Shown: positions 1 through 9,242, counted from the stretch's first letter. The stretch: DNA of 64,000 nt from an uncultured Sporosarcina sp. (GCA_947644645.1 CANSAF010000008.1:1-64000), one strand, 5' to 3'. Numbers and translations: made by a program. The notes: generated by a model from the letters alone, not told the origin.

Positions 1-91
1 TCAAATTATTTATGCTGAAACATTTAGTCATAGTTACTTATCATTTTTTATAAGGGAAGCTTCTTCAATTAAATTTTAAAAAGTCATTCTA

Positions 92-331
92 AAAAAGATA
101 ATCGTTGATTGTAGTGTAGGGCGGCGACTCGGGTGGGAGAAGTGCGACAGGTAAGACCCCACAGGAGCCCGGTTTTGGCGACGAGGAGGCTTACCGTGCA
201 CCCCACCGAACGCGTCCGCCCGAAACGGAAATCAACACGCACTAGAATTCGTTATCATAAAAGGAAAACAGCAGCTTTATTTTGAAGGGAATTTCCTATT
301 CATAATTAATCCCCATAAAAGCTTGACTCAA
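92..331 (+). repeat. GC-rich palindromic repeat, copy 1
   Basis: The GC-rich core (104-236) begins GTTGATT and ends AATCAAC. Its outer arms (GGGCGGCGACTCGGGTGGG and CCCACCGAACGCGTCCGCCC) pair imperfectly, and an inner pair GGTAAG/CTTACC makes a second stem. The AT-rich right flank up to about 331, ending near AAGCTTGACTCA, is also conserved with copies 2 and 4, so the unit is longer than the hairpin. No ORF is seen in it. It fills most of the gene-free first 409 bases. Confidence 0.8.
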
Positions 332-409
332 TCTCGCTGCATACCTTCTTTGACGCTTGGCGGGCAATTGATTATGATAAAGGAAAGTGTTTTAAGAAAG
401 GGTATACAT

Positions 410-3400
410 ATGAAAATTAGTGACTTTTCTATAAAAAGACCTGTATTTACCATTGTAACGATGTTTCTTGTCATTATTCTTGGTGCGGTATCGTTTTTTA
501 GAATACCGATGACGCTCATTCCAGAGTTAAATCCGCCGATTGGGGTCGTTGTGACAAGTTATCCCGGGGCTTCACCTGTAGAAGTCAGTGAAAAACTTAC
601 GAAACCTTTAGAAAATAGTTTATCGACAACACCGGGATTAAAATCCATTCAATCTTCCTCACAAGAAGGTTCGAATTTTGTACTATTAATGTTTGATTGG
701 TCAACAAAAATTGATGATGTCCAAATGGATGTGATGCAAAGAATCGATCAAGTGCCTGTGCCTGATGGGGCCAATGCACCGCGATTTATGAAATTCGATC
801 CATCTCAATTTCCAGTTATTCAATTGTCTTTACGTGCTGAAGCAAAAGACGTAGACATTCGCAAATTATCCGAGGATTTAGAACGTGAACTTAGACGGAC
901 AAAAGGTGTTGCGAGTGTAACTGTTTCAGGAGAAGTTGTTGAAGAAATTAAGATTAAACTTGATCAAAAGAAATTAGAAGAGAATGGTTTAATCCAACAA
1001 GATATCGTCCAAGTCATTCAAGCGAATCATGTATCGATGCCGGGAGAACCGATTGAAACGGATGATGACAAACAGTTAACGACACGTGTTGTTAGTATGC
1101 TGACTTCTGTTCAAGATATCGAATCATTAACCGTCATGACAAATCCTGTGACGGGTGAAAAAGTAACGATTGGTGATGTTGGAAAAGTTGCTTTAAAAGA
1201 AGCAGAATCTTCAACGATTACGAGAGCAAATGATGAAGACGCGGTCTTGATGTCTGTTTTACAAGAATCAGGTGCCAATACTGCGCAAGTATCTACTGAA
1301 TTTAAAAAGTCATTAGATGATTTATTGGAGACGGAAGCCTTTCAAGATGTAAAAGCGGATATTTTATTTGACCAAGGCGATTATGTTCAATTGGCCATTA
1401 AAAACATTAGTCAGACGCTTATTTTAGGCGGATTATTTGCGATGCTCGTTTTATTTATCTTTTTAAAAGGGATTAAAAGTCCAATTATTATTGGTGTCGC
1501 AATTCCGTATTCAGTCATTGTAACGTTTGTGATGATGTTTTTCGCTGATTTCACGTTAAATATTATGACGCTTGGGGCACTCGCATTGGGGATTGGAATG
1601 CTTGTCGATAATGCAATTGTTGTGATTGAAAATATTGAGCGCCATTTGGCAATGGGGAAAACGCCGAAAGAAGCAGCTTCAGATGGAACGAAAGAAGTGG
1701 GCGGGGCGATTACAGCATCTACCCTTACAACGCTTGCGGTATTTGTGCCGGTCATTTTTATTAGTGGGTTAATCGGTGAGATTTTCACGGAGTTCGCTTT
1801 AACGATTTCCTTTAGTTTATTTGCATCGCTAGTTGTAGCCTTTACAGTTGTGCCAATGATGGCGAGCCGCATGTTAAAAGCGCCGAAAATCGATTTTGAA
1901 GCAAGACGACGTCGATCAAAATCTTTAAATCGTTTTTTACGCTCTGTTAAATGGACATTAAAGCATCGTTTTCTTGTACTGTTTTTAACGATTATTTTAC
2001 TCGCGTTAAGTGGGCTCGGGCTTTATAAAGTCGGAACGGAATTTTTACCGGCAACCGATGAAGGTTTTGTCAGTGTTTCAGTGACCTTACCGAATGGTTC
2101 TTCGCCTACTGCAACCGAAAATATCATTAAAAAAATTGAAGCAGAATTGAAAAAAGAAAAGAATGTGGAAGTTTATGTCAGTCTAATTGGTGGAACACAA
2201 GAAAGTTTAGCACAAGGAAGTTCTAATGCTGAACGCGGTGAGATATATGTGAAGTTATTGCCATTAGCAGAACGAAATCAATCTATTTTTGAGTTTATTG
2301 ATGTAATGCAGCCCAAAGTGACAGAATTAGTTGGTAGTGATGCGGAAGTTCATTTTAATTTGCAAACAGCATCGGGTTCTACACCAAATACATTGTCATT
2401 TTCATTAAAAGATACGAATGAAAATCGATTAAATGAAGCAATCGATTTAGTAAATGAACAGCTTTTAACATTAAAAACGGTTCAAGAAGTGAAAAATACA
2501 GTTCAAGATACTGTTGAGGAAATTGAAATTCAAGTGAATCGGGAAAAAGCGGAAGAATATGGCTTTGTTCCTTATCAAATCGCTGAATTGATTAATCATA
2601 TTACGCGTGGACAAATGGCGGCACAGTTAATTGATGAAGAAGAGCAAGTCATTGGCGTCTATGTGCAGTATGAAGAACGTTTTAGAAATCATTTAAATGA
2701 ATTGAAGAAACTTACATTACGTTCACAAACGGGAGAGTTTATTGCATTGGAAGAAGTTGCTGACATCCAAATTGCTGAAAGTCCTGTGACGATTCAACGG
2801 GTCGATCAAGCACATTCAGTCACATTTGATGTCCAATATGTTTCAACAGAATCACTAGGTGCGATGACGAAAGAAGTGAATGATGCGATTGACGCTTTAG
2901 CCTTATCTAAGGAAATCGAATTGTCATTTGGTGGTGATCGTGAATTATTTGAAAGTGCGATTGATGATATGATGCTCGCATTACTTCTTGCGGTTGTGCT
3001 TGTTTATATTGTGATGGCAGCTCAATTTGAATCATTTAAATATCCACTTGTCATTATGATTTCGGTGCCGTTAATGGTCATTGGCGTTGCGTTTGGTTTG
3101 TTTACGACAAATACACCAATCAGTGTTACGGCGATTATTGGTATTTTAGTGCTTGTCGGAATTGTGGTCAATAACGGGATTGTTTTAGTCGATTATATCA
3201 ATCAACAAAAAGAAAAAGGCATCCCTTCTTACGATGCAATTATCATGTCAGTACGTGACCGTGTCCGTCCAATTTTAATGACGGCTCTTACAACAATATT
3301 AGGGCTTTTACCACTCGCACTAGGACTCGGTGAAGGAACAGAAATGAACCAACCGATGGGAATTGCTGTTATCGGTGGACTCATTAGTTCTACATTATTG

Positions 3401-3478
3401 ACGCTTTATATTGTTCCTGTGATTTATAGTTTATTTGACCGAGAAACGAGAAAGGGTCGACGCTCGAAAAAGGTTTAA
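410..3478 (+). CDS. swrC: RND-family efflux permease (SwrC/AcrB-like)
   Basis: Inner-membrane proton-driven efflux pump of the AcrB/HAE family, 1022 residues, close to the B. subtilis SwrC (YerP) length. The start at 410 is chosen because AAGAAAGGG lies about 8 nt upstream and the protein then begins MKISDFSIKRPVFTIV, the usual RND N-terminus; the upstream in-frame ATGs have no ribosome site. The first transmembrane segment is at about residues 11-30, followed by a large extracellular porter loop, a bundle near residues 330-510, a second loop, and a terminal bundle from about 855. The proton-relay segment reads GMLVDNAIVVIENIER, so the second Asp of the AcrB pair is Asn. No membrane-fusion gene is adjacent. 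The substrate is unknown; surfactin-type lipopeptides are the SwrC precedent. Confidence 0.85.
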   Translation: MKISDFSIKRPVFTIVTMFLVIILGAVSFFRIPMTLIPELNPPIGVVVTSYPGASPVEVSEKLTKPLENSLSTTPGLKSIQSSSQEGSNFVLLMFDWSTKIDDVQMDVMQRIDQVPVPDGANAPRFMKFDPSQFPVIQLSLRAEAKDVDIRKLSEDLERELRRTKGVASVTVSGEVVEEIKIKLDQKKLEENGLIQQDIVQVIQANHVSMPGEPIETDDDKQLTTRVVSMLTSVQDIESLTVMTNPVTGEKVTIGDVGKVALKEAESSTITRANDEDAVLMSVLQESGANTAQVSTEFKKSLDDLLETEAFQDVKADILFDQGDYVQLAIKNISQTLILGGLFAMLVLFIFLKGIKSPIIIGVAIPYSVIVTFVMMFFADFTLNIMTLGALALGIGMLVDNAIVVIENIERHLAMGKTPKEAASDGTKEVGGAITASTLTTLAVFVPVIFISGLIGEIFTEFALTISFSLFASLVVAFTVVPMMASRMLKAPKIDFEARRRRSKSLNRFLRSVKWTLKHRFLVLFLTIILLALSGLGLYKVGTEFLPATDEGFVSVSVTLPNGSSPTATENIIKKIEAELKKEKNVEVYVSLIGGTQESLAQGSSNAERGEIYVKLLPLAERNQSIFEFIDVMQPKVTELVGSDAEVHFNLQTASGSTPNTLSFSLKDTNENRLNEAIDLVNEQLLTLKTVQEVKNTVQDTVEEIEIQVNREKAEEYGFVPYQIAELINHITRGQMAAQLIDEEEQVIGVYVQYEERFRNHLNELKKLTLRSQTGEFIALEEVADIQIAESPVTIQRVDQAHSVTFDVQYVSTESLGAMTKEVNDAIDALALSKEIELSFGGDRELFESAIDDMMLALLLAVVLVYIVMAAQFESFKYPLVIMISVPLMVIGVAFGLFTTNTPISVTAIIGILVLVGIVVNNGIVLVDYINQQKEKGIPSYDAIIMSVRDRVRPILMTALTTILGLLPLALGLGEGTEMNQPMGIAVIGGLISSTLLTLYIVPVIYSLFDRETRKGRRSKKV

Positions 3479-3491
3479 AGTTAATTGTGAA

Positions 3492-3541
3492 AAGGTGTTT
3501 AGATTGTTCTTAAATGGACTGTTTAAACATCTTTTTCGTTT
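3492..3541 (+). terminator. Rho-independent terminator after RND permease
   Basis: GGTGTTTAGA pairs imperfectly with TGTTTAAACATC and is followed by TTTTTCG, directly downstream of the permease stop. Confidence 0.6.
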
Positions 3542-3671
3542 TATAGGCATAAAAAAACTAAAAATGGATATAATAAACAAGCATGAAATATTATCCATTC
3601 AAAGGTGGAGAAGCAATCATAATTTATAAATAAAAAATGGGAAGGGTTCAAAAAAATGATTTTAGGCATTC

Positions 3672-3700
3672 TGGACAACTTCCCCATATAATGGTATAAT
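3672..3700 (+). promoter_or_regulatory. Sigma-A promoter of the riboswitch-terC transcript
   Basis: The -35 TGGACA (3672-3677) and -10 TATAAT (3695-3700) are separated by 17 nt, placing the start of transcription just before the riboswitch. Confidence 0.75.
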
Positions 3701-3727
3701 ACAGGCAAAAGCACCCGACAACTTAAT

Positions 3728-3882
3728 ATCTTTTGACTTTTGTCAGAGGGGAGTAGCAATGGGGAGACCTATTTCATAATCGTCAATACATGGCTTTGCC
3801 ATCGGTTATGATAGCCGAAATTTTAACATTAAATTCCGACTTTGCGAGACCTTTGCCTTTTATTAGGTGAGGGTCTTTTTAA
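3728..3882 (+). promoter_or_regulatory. yybP-ykoY manganese riboswitch with terminator
   Basis: The hallmark AGAGGGGAGTAGC block (about 3745-3757) and the second conserved block GCCGAAATTTTAACATTAAA (about 3813-3832) are present with intervening hairpins. Downstream GACCTTTGCCT (3848-3858) pairs with AGGTGAGGGTC (3865-3875) followed by TTTTT, a terminator that the aptamer can control. The RNA ends about 30 nt before a TerC-family gene, the classic target of this class. In the family Mn2+ binding turns expression on by preventing termination; that mode is inferred here. Confidence 0.9.
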
Positions 3883-3911
3883 TTTGTATTTACTATACAG
3901 GAGGCATTAAA

Positions 3912-4658
3912 ATGGAAGCAATTTTATTGGAATATGCATGGGTACTCATTGTGTTAATCGTACTTGAAGGGTTATTAGCAGCGGATAACGCCGTAGTTAT
4001 GGCGGTAATGGTAAGACATTTACCAAGAGTTCAACAGAAAAAAGCGTTATTATATGGCTTGGCTGGCGCGTTTGTATTCAGGTTTGCGGCTTTGTTTATG
4101 ATTACGTTTTTGGTGAATGTTTGGCAAATTCAAGCATTAGGTGCAGCTTATTTACTGTTTATATCGATTAAAAGTATTTTGGAAAAGAAAAATGAAACGA
4201 ATGCAATAGATGTGAATAAAGGTAAGAAATCAGGTTTCTGGATGACTGTTTTAAAAGTTGAAATTGCGGATATTGCCTTTGCATTAGATTCAATGCTTGC
4301 GGCAGTTGCGTTAGCGGTCACGTTACCGGAACTTGGTGAGTTTCATATTGGTGGCATTAACGGCGGGCAGTTTTTAGTGATGTTACTCGGTGGGATTATC
4401 GGATTAATCATTATGCGTTTTGCAGCTGGAAGATTTGTTGTGTTATTGGATAAGTATCCTTCGCTTGAAACAGCAGCATTTTTAATTGTTGGTTGGGTTG
4501 GTGTTAAGCTTGTTGTCTTAACGTTGGCACATGAAAAACTTCAATTTATTGATCCAGCATTTCCACATTCAACATTGTGGAAAACAACATTTTGGGTTGT
4601 ATTAGTCGGCATTGTACTTGTAGGCTATTTAACAGGCGTTAAGAAAAAACGTAAATAA
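3912..4658 (+). CDS. TerC-family membrane protein, probable Mn2+ exporter
   Basis: Polytopic membrane protein of 248 residues in the TerC (YceF/YkoY) family. The start at 3912 is set by AGGAGG seven nt upstream; the longer GTG frame at 3867 would begin inside the riboswitch terminator. Acidic membrane motifs typical of the family are visible: LEGLLAADNAVVMAVM (residues about 15-30) and EIADIAFALDSMLAA (about 115-130). B. subtilis relatives (MeeF/MeeY) export manganese, in part to load secreted metalloproteins. The upstream manganese riboswitch supports that role. The stop is 29 nt before ktrD with no terminator between, so the two are likely co-transcribed. Which B. subtilis paralogue is the orthologue is not decided. 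Confidence 0.88.
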   Translation: MEAILLEYAWVLIVLIVLEGLLAADNAVVMAVMVRHLPRVQQKKALLYGLAGAFVFRFAALFMITFLVNVWQIQALGAAYLLFISIKSILEKKNETNAIDVNKGKKSGFWMTVLKVEIADIAFALDSMLAAVALAVTLPELGEFHIGGINGGQFLVMLLGGIIGLIIMRFAAGRFVVLLDKYPSLETAAFLIVGWVGVKLVVLTLAHEKLQFIDPAFPHSTLWKTTFWVVLVGIVLVGYLTGVKKKRK

Positions 4659-4687
4659 AAGGACAGTCGTTTGAAGGAGGAAAAGGC

Positions 4688-6040
4688 ATGAGAACACATC
4701 GTACACCGATTAAAAGGTTTACACCGGTGCAAATTCTTGTTTTTTATTACTTTCTAGCTGTTGCATTTTCCTTCTTACTTTTAAATTTGCCGGGCGTATA
4801 TCAGCCTGGCGTTGAAGTGAAATTTATCGATAGTTTATTTACAGCGGTAAGTGCAGTCAGCGTGACGGGATTAACGCCGATTAGCATTGGCGATACTTAT
4901 TCATCATTTGGCATTGCGATGTTAATGATTGTTTTACAACTAGGCGGCATTGGAATTATGTCGCTTGGTACTTTTTTTTGGCTTATGCTTCGGAAAAAAA
5001 TTGGGATGCGTGAACGTCAACTGATTATGGCAGACCATAACCAGTATAGTTTGTCTGGAATTGTTCAGCTCATTCGACAAATTGTCGTTTTAATTTTTGC
5101 GATTGAGCTAATCGGTGGCTTGGTGTTCACATTATATTTATTCAATGAGTTTGAGACATTTGGGGAAGCATTTTTGAATGGATTGTTTATGTCTGTTTCC
5201 GCAACAACGAATGCGGGATTTGGGTTATCGGATAATTCTTTACATACGTATTTTAATGATTATTTTGTTCAGTTTTGCACGATGGTGTTAATTATCCTCG
5301 GAGCAATTGGTTTTCCAGTACTTGTTGAAGTGAAAATGTATTTCTCTAAACATAAAAAGAAAAATTTCCGCTTTTCTCTTTTCACTAAAATTACGACGAT
5401 TACATTTGGCATTTTGCTCGTATTTGGAGCAGTAACGATTTTTATCTTGGAATCGATGAACTCTTTCAAAGGGATGACATTGTCGGAGAAAATCTTTACG
5501 TCATTTTTCCATTCGGTATCGGCTCGTTCAGCAGGGCTGACAACATTCGACGTAACGCAATTTAATGATGCGACAGATATTGTCATTAGTGCGTTAATGT
5601 TTATTGGTGCGTCTCCAAGTTCGGTTGGGGGAGGAATTCGAACCACAACTTTAGCAATCGCAGTATTGTTTTTAATAAATTTTGCGAAAAGACAAGAGGT
5701 TATTCATGTTTTTGGTAGAAGAATTAAACTGATCGATGTATTTAGGTCGTATGCTGTTATCTTTTTAGCAGGATTTATGGTGATGGTCGCACTAATTATT
5801 TTATTAATAACAGAGCCAACTTTACCGGCAAATGCATTATTATTTGAAATTACATCTGCATTCGGAACATGTGGGATGTCACTAGGTATAACGGGGGACT
5901 TATCTATCATTGGAAAAATTATTATCATGCTGTTAATGTTTATCGGACGCGTCGGTTTAATTTCATTTTTATTGACGCTTGGGGGTAGAACGAAAAAACC
6001 GCATTATCATTATCCAGCAGAGCGTGTGATTATTGGTTAA
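4688..6040 (+). CDS. ktrD: Ktr potassium uptake membrane subunit (KtrD/KtrB)
   Basis: TrkH/KtrB-family K+ translocating subunit, 450 residues against 449 for B. subtilis KtrD. Four pore-loop signatures can be read in order: SVTGLTP, TTNAGFGLS, SARSAGLTTFD and FGTCGMSLGITG; the Gly of each lines the selectivity filter. Start ATG follows GAAGGAGG. It works with a cytoplasmic RCK ring; the likely partner KtrC is encoded at 20495-21154 rather than alongside, as in B. subtilis where ktrC and ktrD are unlinked. It sits 29 nt after terC, so manganese-responsive read-through from the riboswitch may reach it. Confidence 0.9.
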   Translation: MRTHRTPIKRFTPVQILVFYYFLAVAFSFLLLNLPGVYQPGVEVKFIDSLFTAVSAVSVTGLTPISIGDTYSSFGIAMLMIVLQLGGIGIMSLGTFFWLMLRKKIGMRERQLIMADHNQYSLSGIVQLIRQIVVLIFAIELIGGLVFTLYLFNEFETFGEAFLNGLFMSVSATTNAGFGLSDNSLHTYFNDYFVQFCTMVLIILGAIGFPVLVEVKMYFSKHKKKNFRFSLFTKITTITFGILLVFGAVTIFILESMNSFKGMTLSEKIFTSFFHSVSARSAGLTTFDVTQFNDATDIVISALMFIGASPSSVGGGIRTTTLAIAVLFLINFAKRQEVIHVFGRRIKLIDVFRSYAVIFLAGFMVMVALIILLITEPTLPANALLFEITSAFGTCGMSLGITGDLSIIGKIIIMLLMFIGRVGLISFLLTLGGRTKKPHYHYPAERVIIG

Positions 6041-6049
6041 ATTAATTAA

Positions 6050-6093
6050 AGCGTTTAGAAAAGAGTAGTGAATCTTTTCTAAATGCTTTTTTA
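6050..6093 (+). terminator. Terminator after ktrD
   Basis: GCGTTTAGAAAAGA pairs with TCTTTTCTAAATGC and is followed by TTTTTTAG. Confidence 0.85.
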
Positions 6094-6317
6094 GTGGGCA
6101 ATTAATTTGTTGCGCGCCCTAATTTAAGTGGGGGGTATTTATACCTGGTTTACATACCTTTAATCAGTGGATGCTAATACAAATCTTTTATCCTATACAC
6201 ATTACAATCAATCTATGGAATAATCTGAATACGGTATGTTTTTATTTTTTCGGCCTTTCTGTATAAAGTCAATTTAATTTCATTTGAGACAAATGAAACT
6301 GGAGGTTTAAAGTTGGG

Positions 6318-7742
6318 ATGAAAAAAAGTAATACTGAGGAGGATTTACAATTTTTTCTAAACGCCATAGAGAAGCCAATTGCAGTGATTAATTTACAAGG
6401 AATATTATTAAAGGCAAATCAAACATTTACGGATGTTTTTGGTGTTAATGAAGAAGATTGTATTGAGCAAATTGTCACTGGTCAATCATTGGAAACTTGG
6501 AAAAACATTTTGCAAAGAACGATTCATGAGAAGAAAGTGAATTGCGAACTTCAGATGGTTTTCTTTAAAGTTGAAACGTATACGGTCGATATGAGTCTAC
6601 GTTTTGATGAAACAACAGAAAAAGTTATAATTTATATGTATTTACCATATGAATTAATGCATTTGCCACAGTATAACATGAATAATTTACCAACAAAGTT
6701 AGAAGAGCTTATGATCATTTGCGATGCGAATGGCCGTATTCAAAATGTGGGTGGATTGGCGAGAAAATATTTTAGTCAATCTAAAGAAAAGTTATTGCAG
6801 TATTCAGTAGAACAAATTTTATCATTATTTCCCGAGCATTCTTTGGATTTAGAAGTGCTTAGGAGAGAAGTGGATGAAATGGGTTATATGGAGACAGTAC
6901 AAAAATATATACATGCGACAGGACATGTTCGATATTATAAAATAGCGGCTATCAAAGACCATATAACAAACTTATATTTAATTAAAATTAAAGATCAGAC
7001 AAAAGAAACGATTGTCCAACAACAATTGGCACATAAAGATTCATTATTAGAAGTGGGACAATTGGCGGCAAGTGTTGCGCATGAAATTCGCAATCCAATT
7101 ACAACATTGAAAGGGTTTACACAACTTTTAAAAGTAACTGCTGAAGAGGAAACATTAAAATATTTAAATGTCATTGAGGATGAAATACACAGGATGGAAG
7201 AAATTTTGAGCGAAATGCTCAATTTATCAAAGCCGACTGTTCGCAATAAAAAAATTATATCAGTAAATGGTTTAATTAAAAATATTGTTAGAATTATCCA
7301 TCCGAAAGCGACATTGGAAAATAAAAAAATTATTCAAAATTACGAGCGGAATTTTGAGATGTGTTTAGTTGGAGAAGAAGGAAGGCTTAAACAAGTTTTT
7401 CTGAATTTATTGAAAAATAGTTTAGAATCTATGCATCCAGGTGGAACATTATCCATTTTCACACAAAAATGTGAGGGGAATTTCGTCAATATTATAATAA
7501 AAGACACGGGAAAAGGCATTGATGAGCAAAATTTAAATCAAATATTCATGCCTTATTTTACTACGCGTCCGGATGGTACAGGTCTTGGCTTGCCGTTTGT
7601 ATTGAAAACGGTTGAGGATCATGAAGGGACAGTTTCTGTTTCAAGTGAAGTCGGAAAAGGGACAAGTTTTATTTTGACGTTTCCCTTAATTGAACAAAAT
7701 TATGCGATTCATAAGGAAACTGTGAAAGAAATTGTCGGCTAA
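6318..7742 (+). CDS. PAS-domain sensor histidine kinase (sporulation-kinase-like)
   Basis: Cytoplasmic histidine kinase, 474 residues, with no transmembrane segment seen. An N-terminal PAS-like region spans about residues 8-110, a second less clear PAS-like region about 125-225, then HisKA with the phospho-acceptor in VAHEIRNPITTLKGF (His255), and a HATPase domain with the N-box RLKQVFLNLLKNSLESM, DTGKGI and GTGLGLPFV. The HEIRNP block and lack of a paired response regulator resemble the KinA-E kinases that feed the Spo0F phosphorelay. That assignment is inference; a sensor for another pathway is possible. The start ATG has GGAGG about 12 nt upstream, somewhat long. Confidence 0.8.
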   Translation: MKKSNTEEDLQFFLNAIEKPIAVINLQGILLKANQTFTDVFGVNEEDCIEQIVTGQSLETWKNILQRTIHEKKVNCELQMVFFKVETYTVDMSLRFDETTEKVIIYMYLPYELMHLPQYNMNNLPTKLEELMIICDANGRIQNVGGLARKYFSQSKEKLLQYSVEQILSLFPEHSLDLEVLRREVDEMGYMETVQKYIHATGHVRYYKIAAIKDHITNLYLIKIKDQTKETIVQQQLAHKDSLLEVGQLAASVAHEIRNPITTLKGFTQLLKVTAEEETLKYLNVIEDEIHRMEEILSEMLNLSKPTVRNKKIISVNGLIKNIVRIIHPKATLENKKIIQNYERNFEMCLVGEEGRLKQVFLNLLKNSLESMHPGGTLSIFTQKCEGNFVNIIIKDTGKGIDEQNLNQIFMPYFTTRPDGTGLGLPFVLKTVEDHEGTVSVSSEVGKGTSFILTFPLIEQNYAIHKETVKEIVG

Positions 7743-7756
7743 ATGGCAAGCGGATT

Positions 7757-7786
7757 TTGACAAAATCATTCTATGTCATATATAAT
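7757..7786 (+). promoter_or_regulatory. Sigma-A promoter upstream of marR-like gene
   Basis: TTGACA (7757-7762) and TATAAT (7781-7786) match consensus with an 18-nt spacer, 42 nt before the gene start. Confidence 0.8.
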
Positions 7787-7827
7787 CTAGGAGTGCAAAT
7801 TTCAGCGATTATAGTAGGTGAATGGTG

Positions 7828-8265
7828 ATGGAAAGTCAGGAACGTGCGCTTAAATTATTTATTGTTTTATCAAGAGCAAGTAAAGTTATTCTTGAAGAAT
7901 CGAATGAATTAATTGAACAATACGGATTAAATCCTACTGAATTTGGTGTGCTTGAATTATTACACCATAAAGGACGACAGCCTATTCAGAAAATCGGACA
8001 GAAGATTTTACTGAGAAGTGGTTCAATGACTTATGTTGTAAACCAATTACAAGAAAAAGGCTTTTTAAAACGTATTTTTTGTGAAGAAGATAAACGTGTT
8101 ACGTATATTGCAATTACAGAAAAAGGGACTGAATTAGTCGAATCCATTTTTCCGAAACACGTCGACAAAATTGAAGGATTAATGAGCGCACTTGATGAAA
8201 AAGAGCAAGAAGATGCGATTCAATTGATCAAAAAACTTGGGTTATCTGTAAAAGATTTATCCTAA
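7828..8265 (+). CDS. MarR-family transcriptional regulator
   Basis: Winged-helix DNA-binding regulator, 145 residues. The recognition region reads LLRSGSMTYVVNQLQEKGFLKR (about residues 60-80) and the wing EEDKRVTYIAITEKG, both typical of MarR. The start at 7828 is preferred over 7822 because AGGTGA ends at 7821, leaving six nt to the second ATG and none to the first. B. subtilis YkvE is a MarR protein of similar size in the same general region, but orthology is not established. The target genes are unknown. It has its own strong promoter and terminator. Confidence 0.88.
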   Translation: MESQERALKLFIVLSRASKVILEESNELIEQYGLNPTEFGVLELLHHKGRQPIQKIGQKILLRSGSMTYVVNQLQEKGFLKRIFCEEDKRVTYIAITEKGTELVESIFPKHVDKIEGLMSALDEKEQEDAIQLIKKLGLSVKDLS

Positions 8266-8270
8266 AAGTG

Positions 8271-8318
8271 AGGCTGTTCAAAAAGTCGAAGTAGGTGACT
8301 TTCTGAACAGCCTTTTTG
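8271..8318 (+). terminator. Terminator of the shared repeat family
   Basis: AGGCTGTTCAAAAAGTC pairs with GACTTTCTGAACAGCCT followed by TTTTTG. The GAAGTAGGT loop and the arm sequence recur in many terminators of this window. Confidence 0.92.
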
Positions 8319-8340
8319 TTTGTATTAAAAAAAACAAATA

Positions 8341-8391
8341 AAAAAAAGCGAGACGCCCTTGAAAACTGATAAACTTTCAAGGGCGGTCTCA
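8341..8391 (-). terminator. Terminator of the acidic lipoprotein gene
   Basis: Read on the minus strand, GAGACCGCCCTTGAAAG pairs with TTTCAAGGGCGTCTC followed by GCTTTTTTTT. It overlaps the last codons of the gene at 8393. Confidence 0.9.
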
Positions 8392-8392
8392 C

Positions 8393-9091
8393 TTATTTCG
8401 CTACAATCGTTTCACCCATTTGGATGAATTGGTCAAAATGATTGCCGTCTGCTACGTCAAAAATTGTTAAGCGTACAAGTAAATCATTTTTTGTAAATAC
8501 AATACCTGAAGTGACACCTTCAGCTGTATTTGTCGTATAGCCAACTGCATTAGTAATCTCTTCACCTTGTGGAAGTGTTGTCAATTCCGTTGGTTCTTCT
8601 CCGTTGACGTTAGTTGCTTGTAGTAAATCAACAGTATTTTCTTTGAAGAAATCATAAGTTTCTTGATCCATTGGTGTTGTTTCAATTCGCATGAAAATAG
8701 TGCCATCTTCCGTTAAGTATAAAGAATCTCTTCCAGGTTCTTCACTTGTTAATGTATATTCAGGGAAAATAGACATTGAATAATCTTGTTCATCACTTTC
8801 AACTGCTGTTAAATCAGTTTTTTCGTCCGTATTTTCAGCGTTATTGTTTTCTTGTTCATCATTCGTTTCGTCATTTTGTGCATCATCTTCTGGAGTGCTT
8901 GTCTCGTCATTTGTTTCTTCATCGCCATCTTCTACATCATCATTCTCTGTATTACCATCGACTTCAGTATCTGGCGTTCCATTATTATTGCCTTCGTTTG
9001 CCCCGTCATTATCATTTGGCGTAGAACCACAAGCTGCTAAAACGAGCATTGCGATTAATAGCATTGAAATTAAATAAGGTTTTTTAAACAT
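8393..9091 (-). CDS. Secreted lipoprotein with long acidic linker, function unknown
   Basis: A 232-residue lipoprotein. The N-terminus MFKKPYLISMLLIAMLVLAAC is a signal peptide ending in an LAAC lipobox, with Cys21 the predicted lipidation site. Residues about 22-95 are almost entirely Asp, Glu, Asn, Thr, Gly and Ser, a disordered anionic spacer that would hold the rest away from the membrane. A globular C-terminal domain of about 135 residues follows (FPEYTLTSEEPGRDSLY onward). I do not recognise this domain. The gene is monocistronic, with a convergent neighbour and its own terminator. The start has AGGAGGAA a few nt upstream. Confidence 0.8.
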   Translation of the reverse strand: MFKKPYLISMLLIAMLVLAACGSTPNDNDGANEGNNNGTPDTEVDGNTENDDVEDGDEETNDETSTPEDDAQNDETNDEQENNNAENTDEKTDLTAVESDEQDYSMSIFPEYTLTSEEPGRDSLYLTEDGTIFMRIETTPMDQETYDFFKENTVDLLQATNVNGEEPTELTTLPQGEEITNAVGYTTNTAEGVTSGIVFTKNDLLVRLTIFDVADGNHFDQFIQMGETIVAK

Positions 9092-9242
9092 TATTCTTCC
9101 TCCTTTATATATAAACAGACGAATGAAAGTCGATTAAGTTTCATTCTATTTCTATTTTATAGAAAAACCTCCATTGTGTAAAATATCTTGAGGTTATTTG
9201 AAAAATAAAACTTTTTATAAAAAGATGTTTAAGATCTAAAAA

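Noticed and set aside
1411..1872. 153-codon minus-strand frame opposite the RND permease
   Set aside because: Antisense of transmembrane codons; no ribosome site and no recognisable protein.
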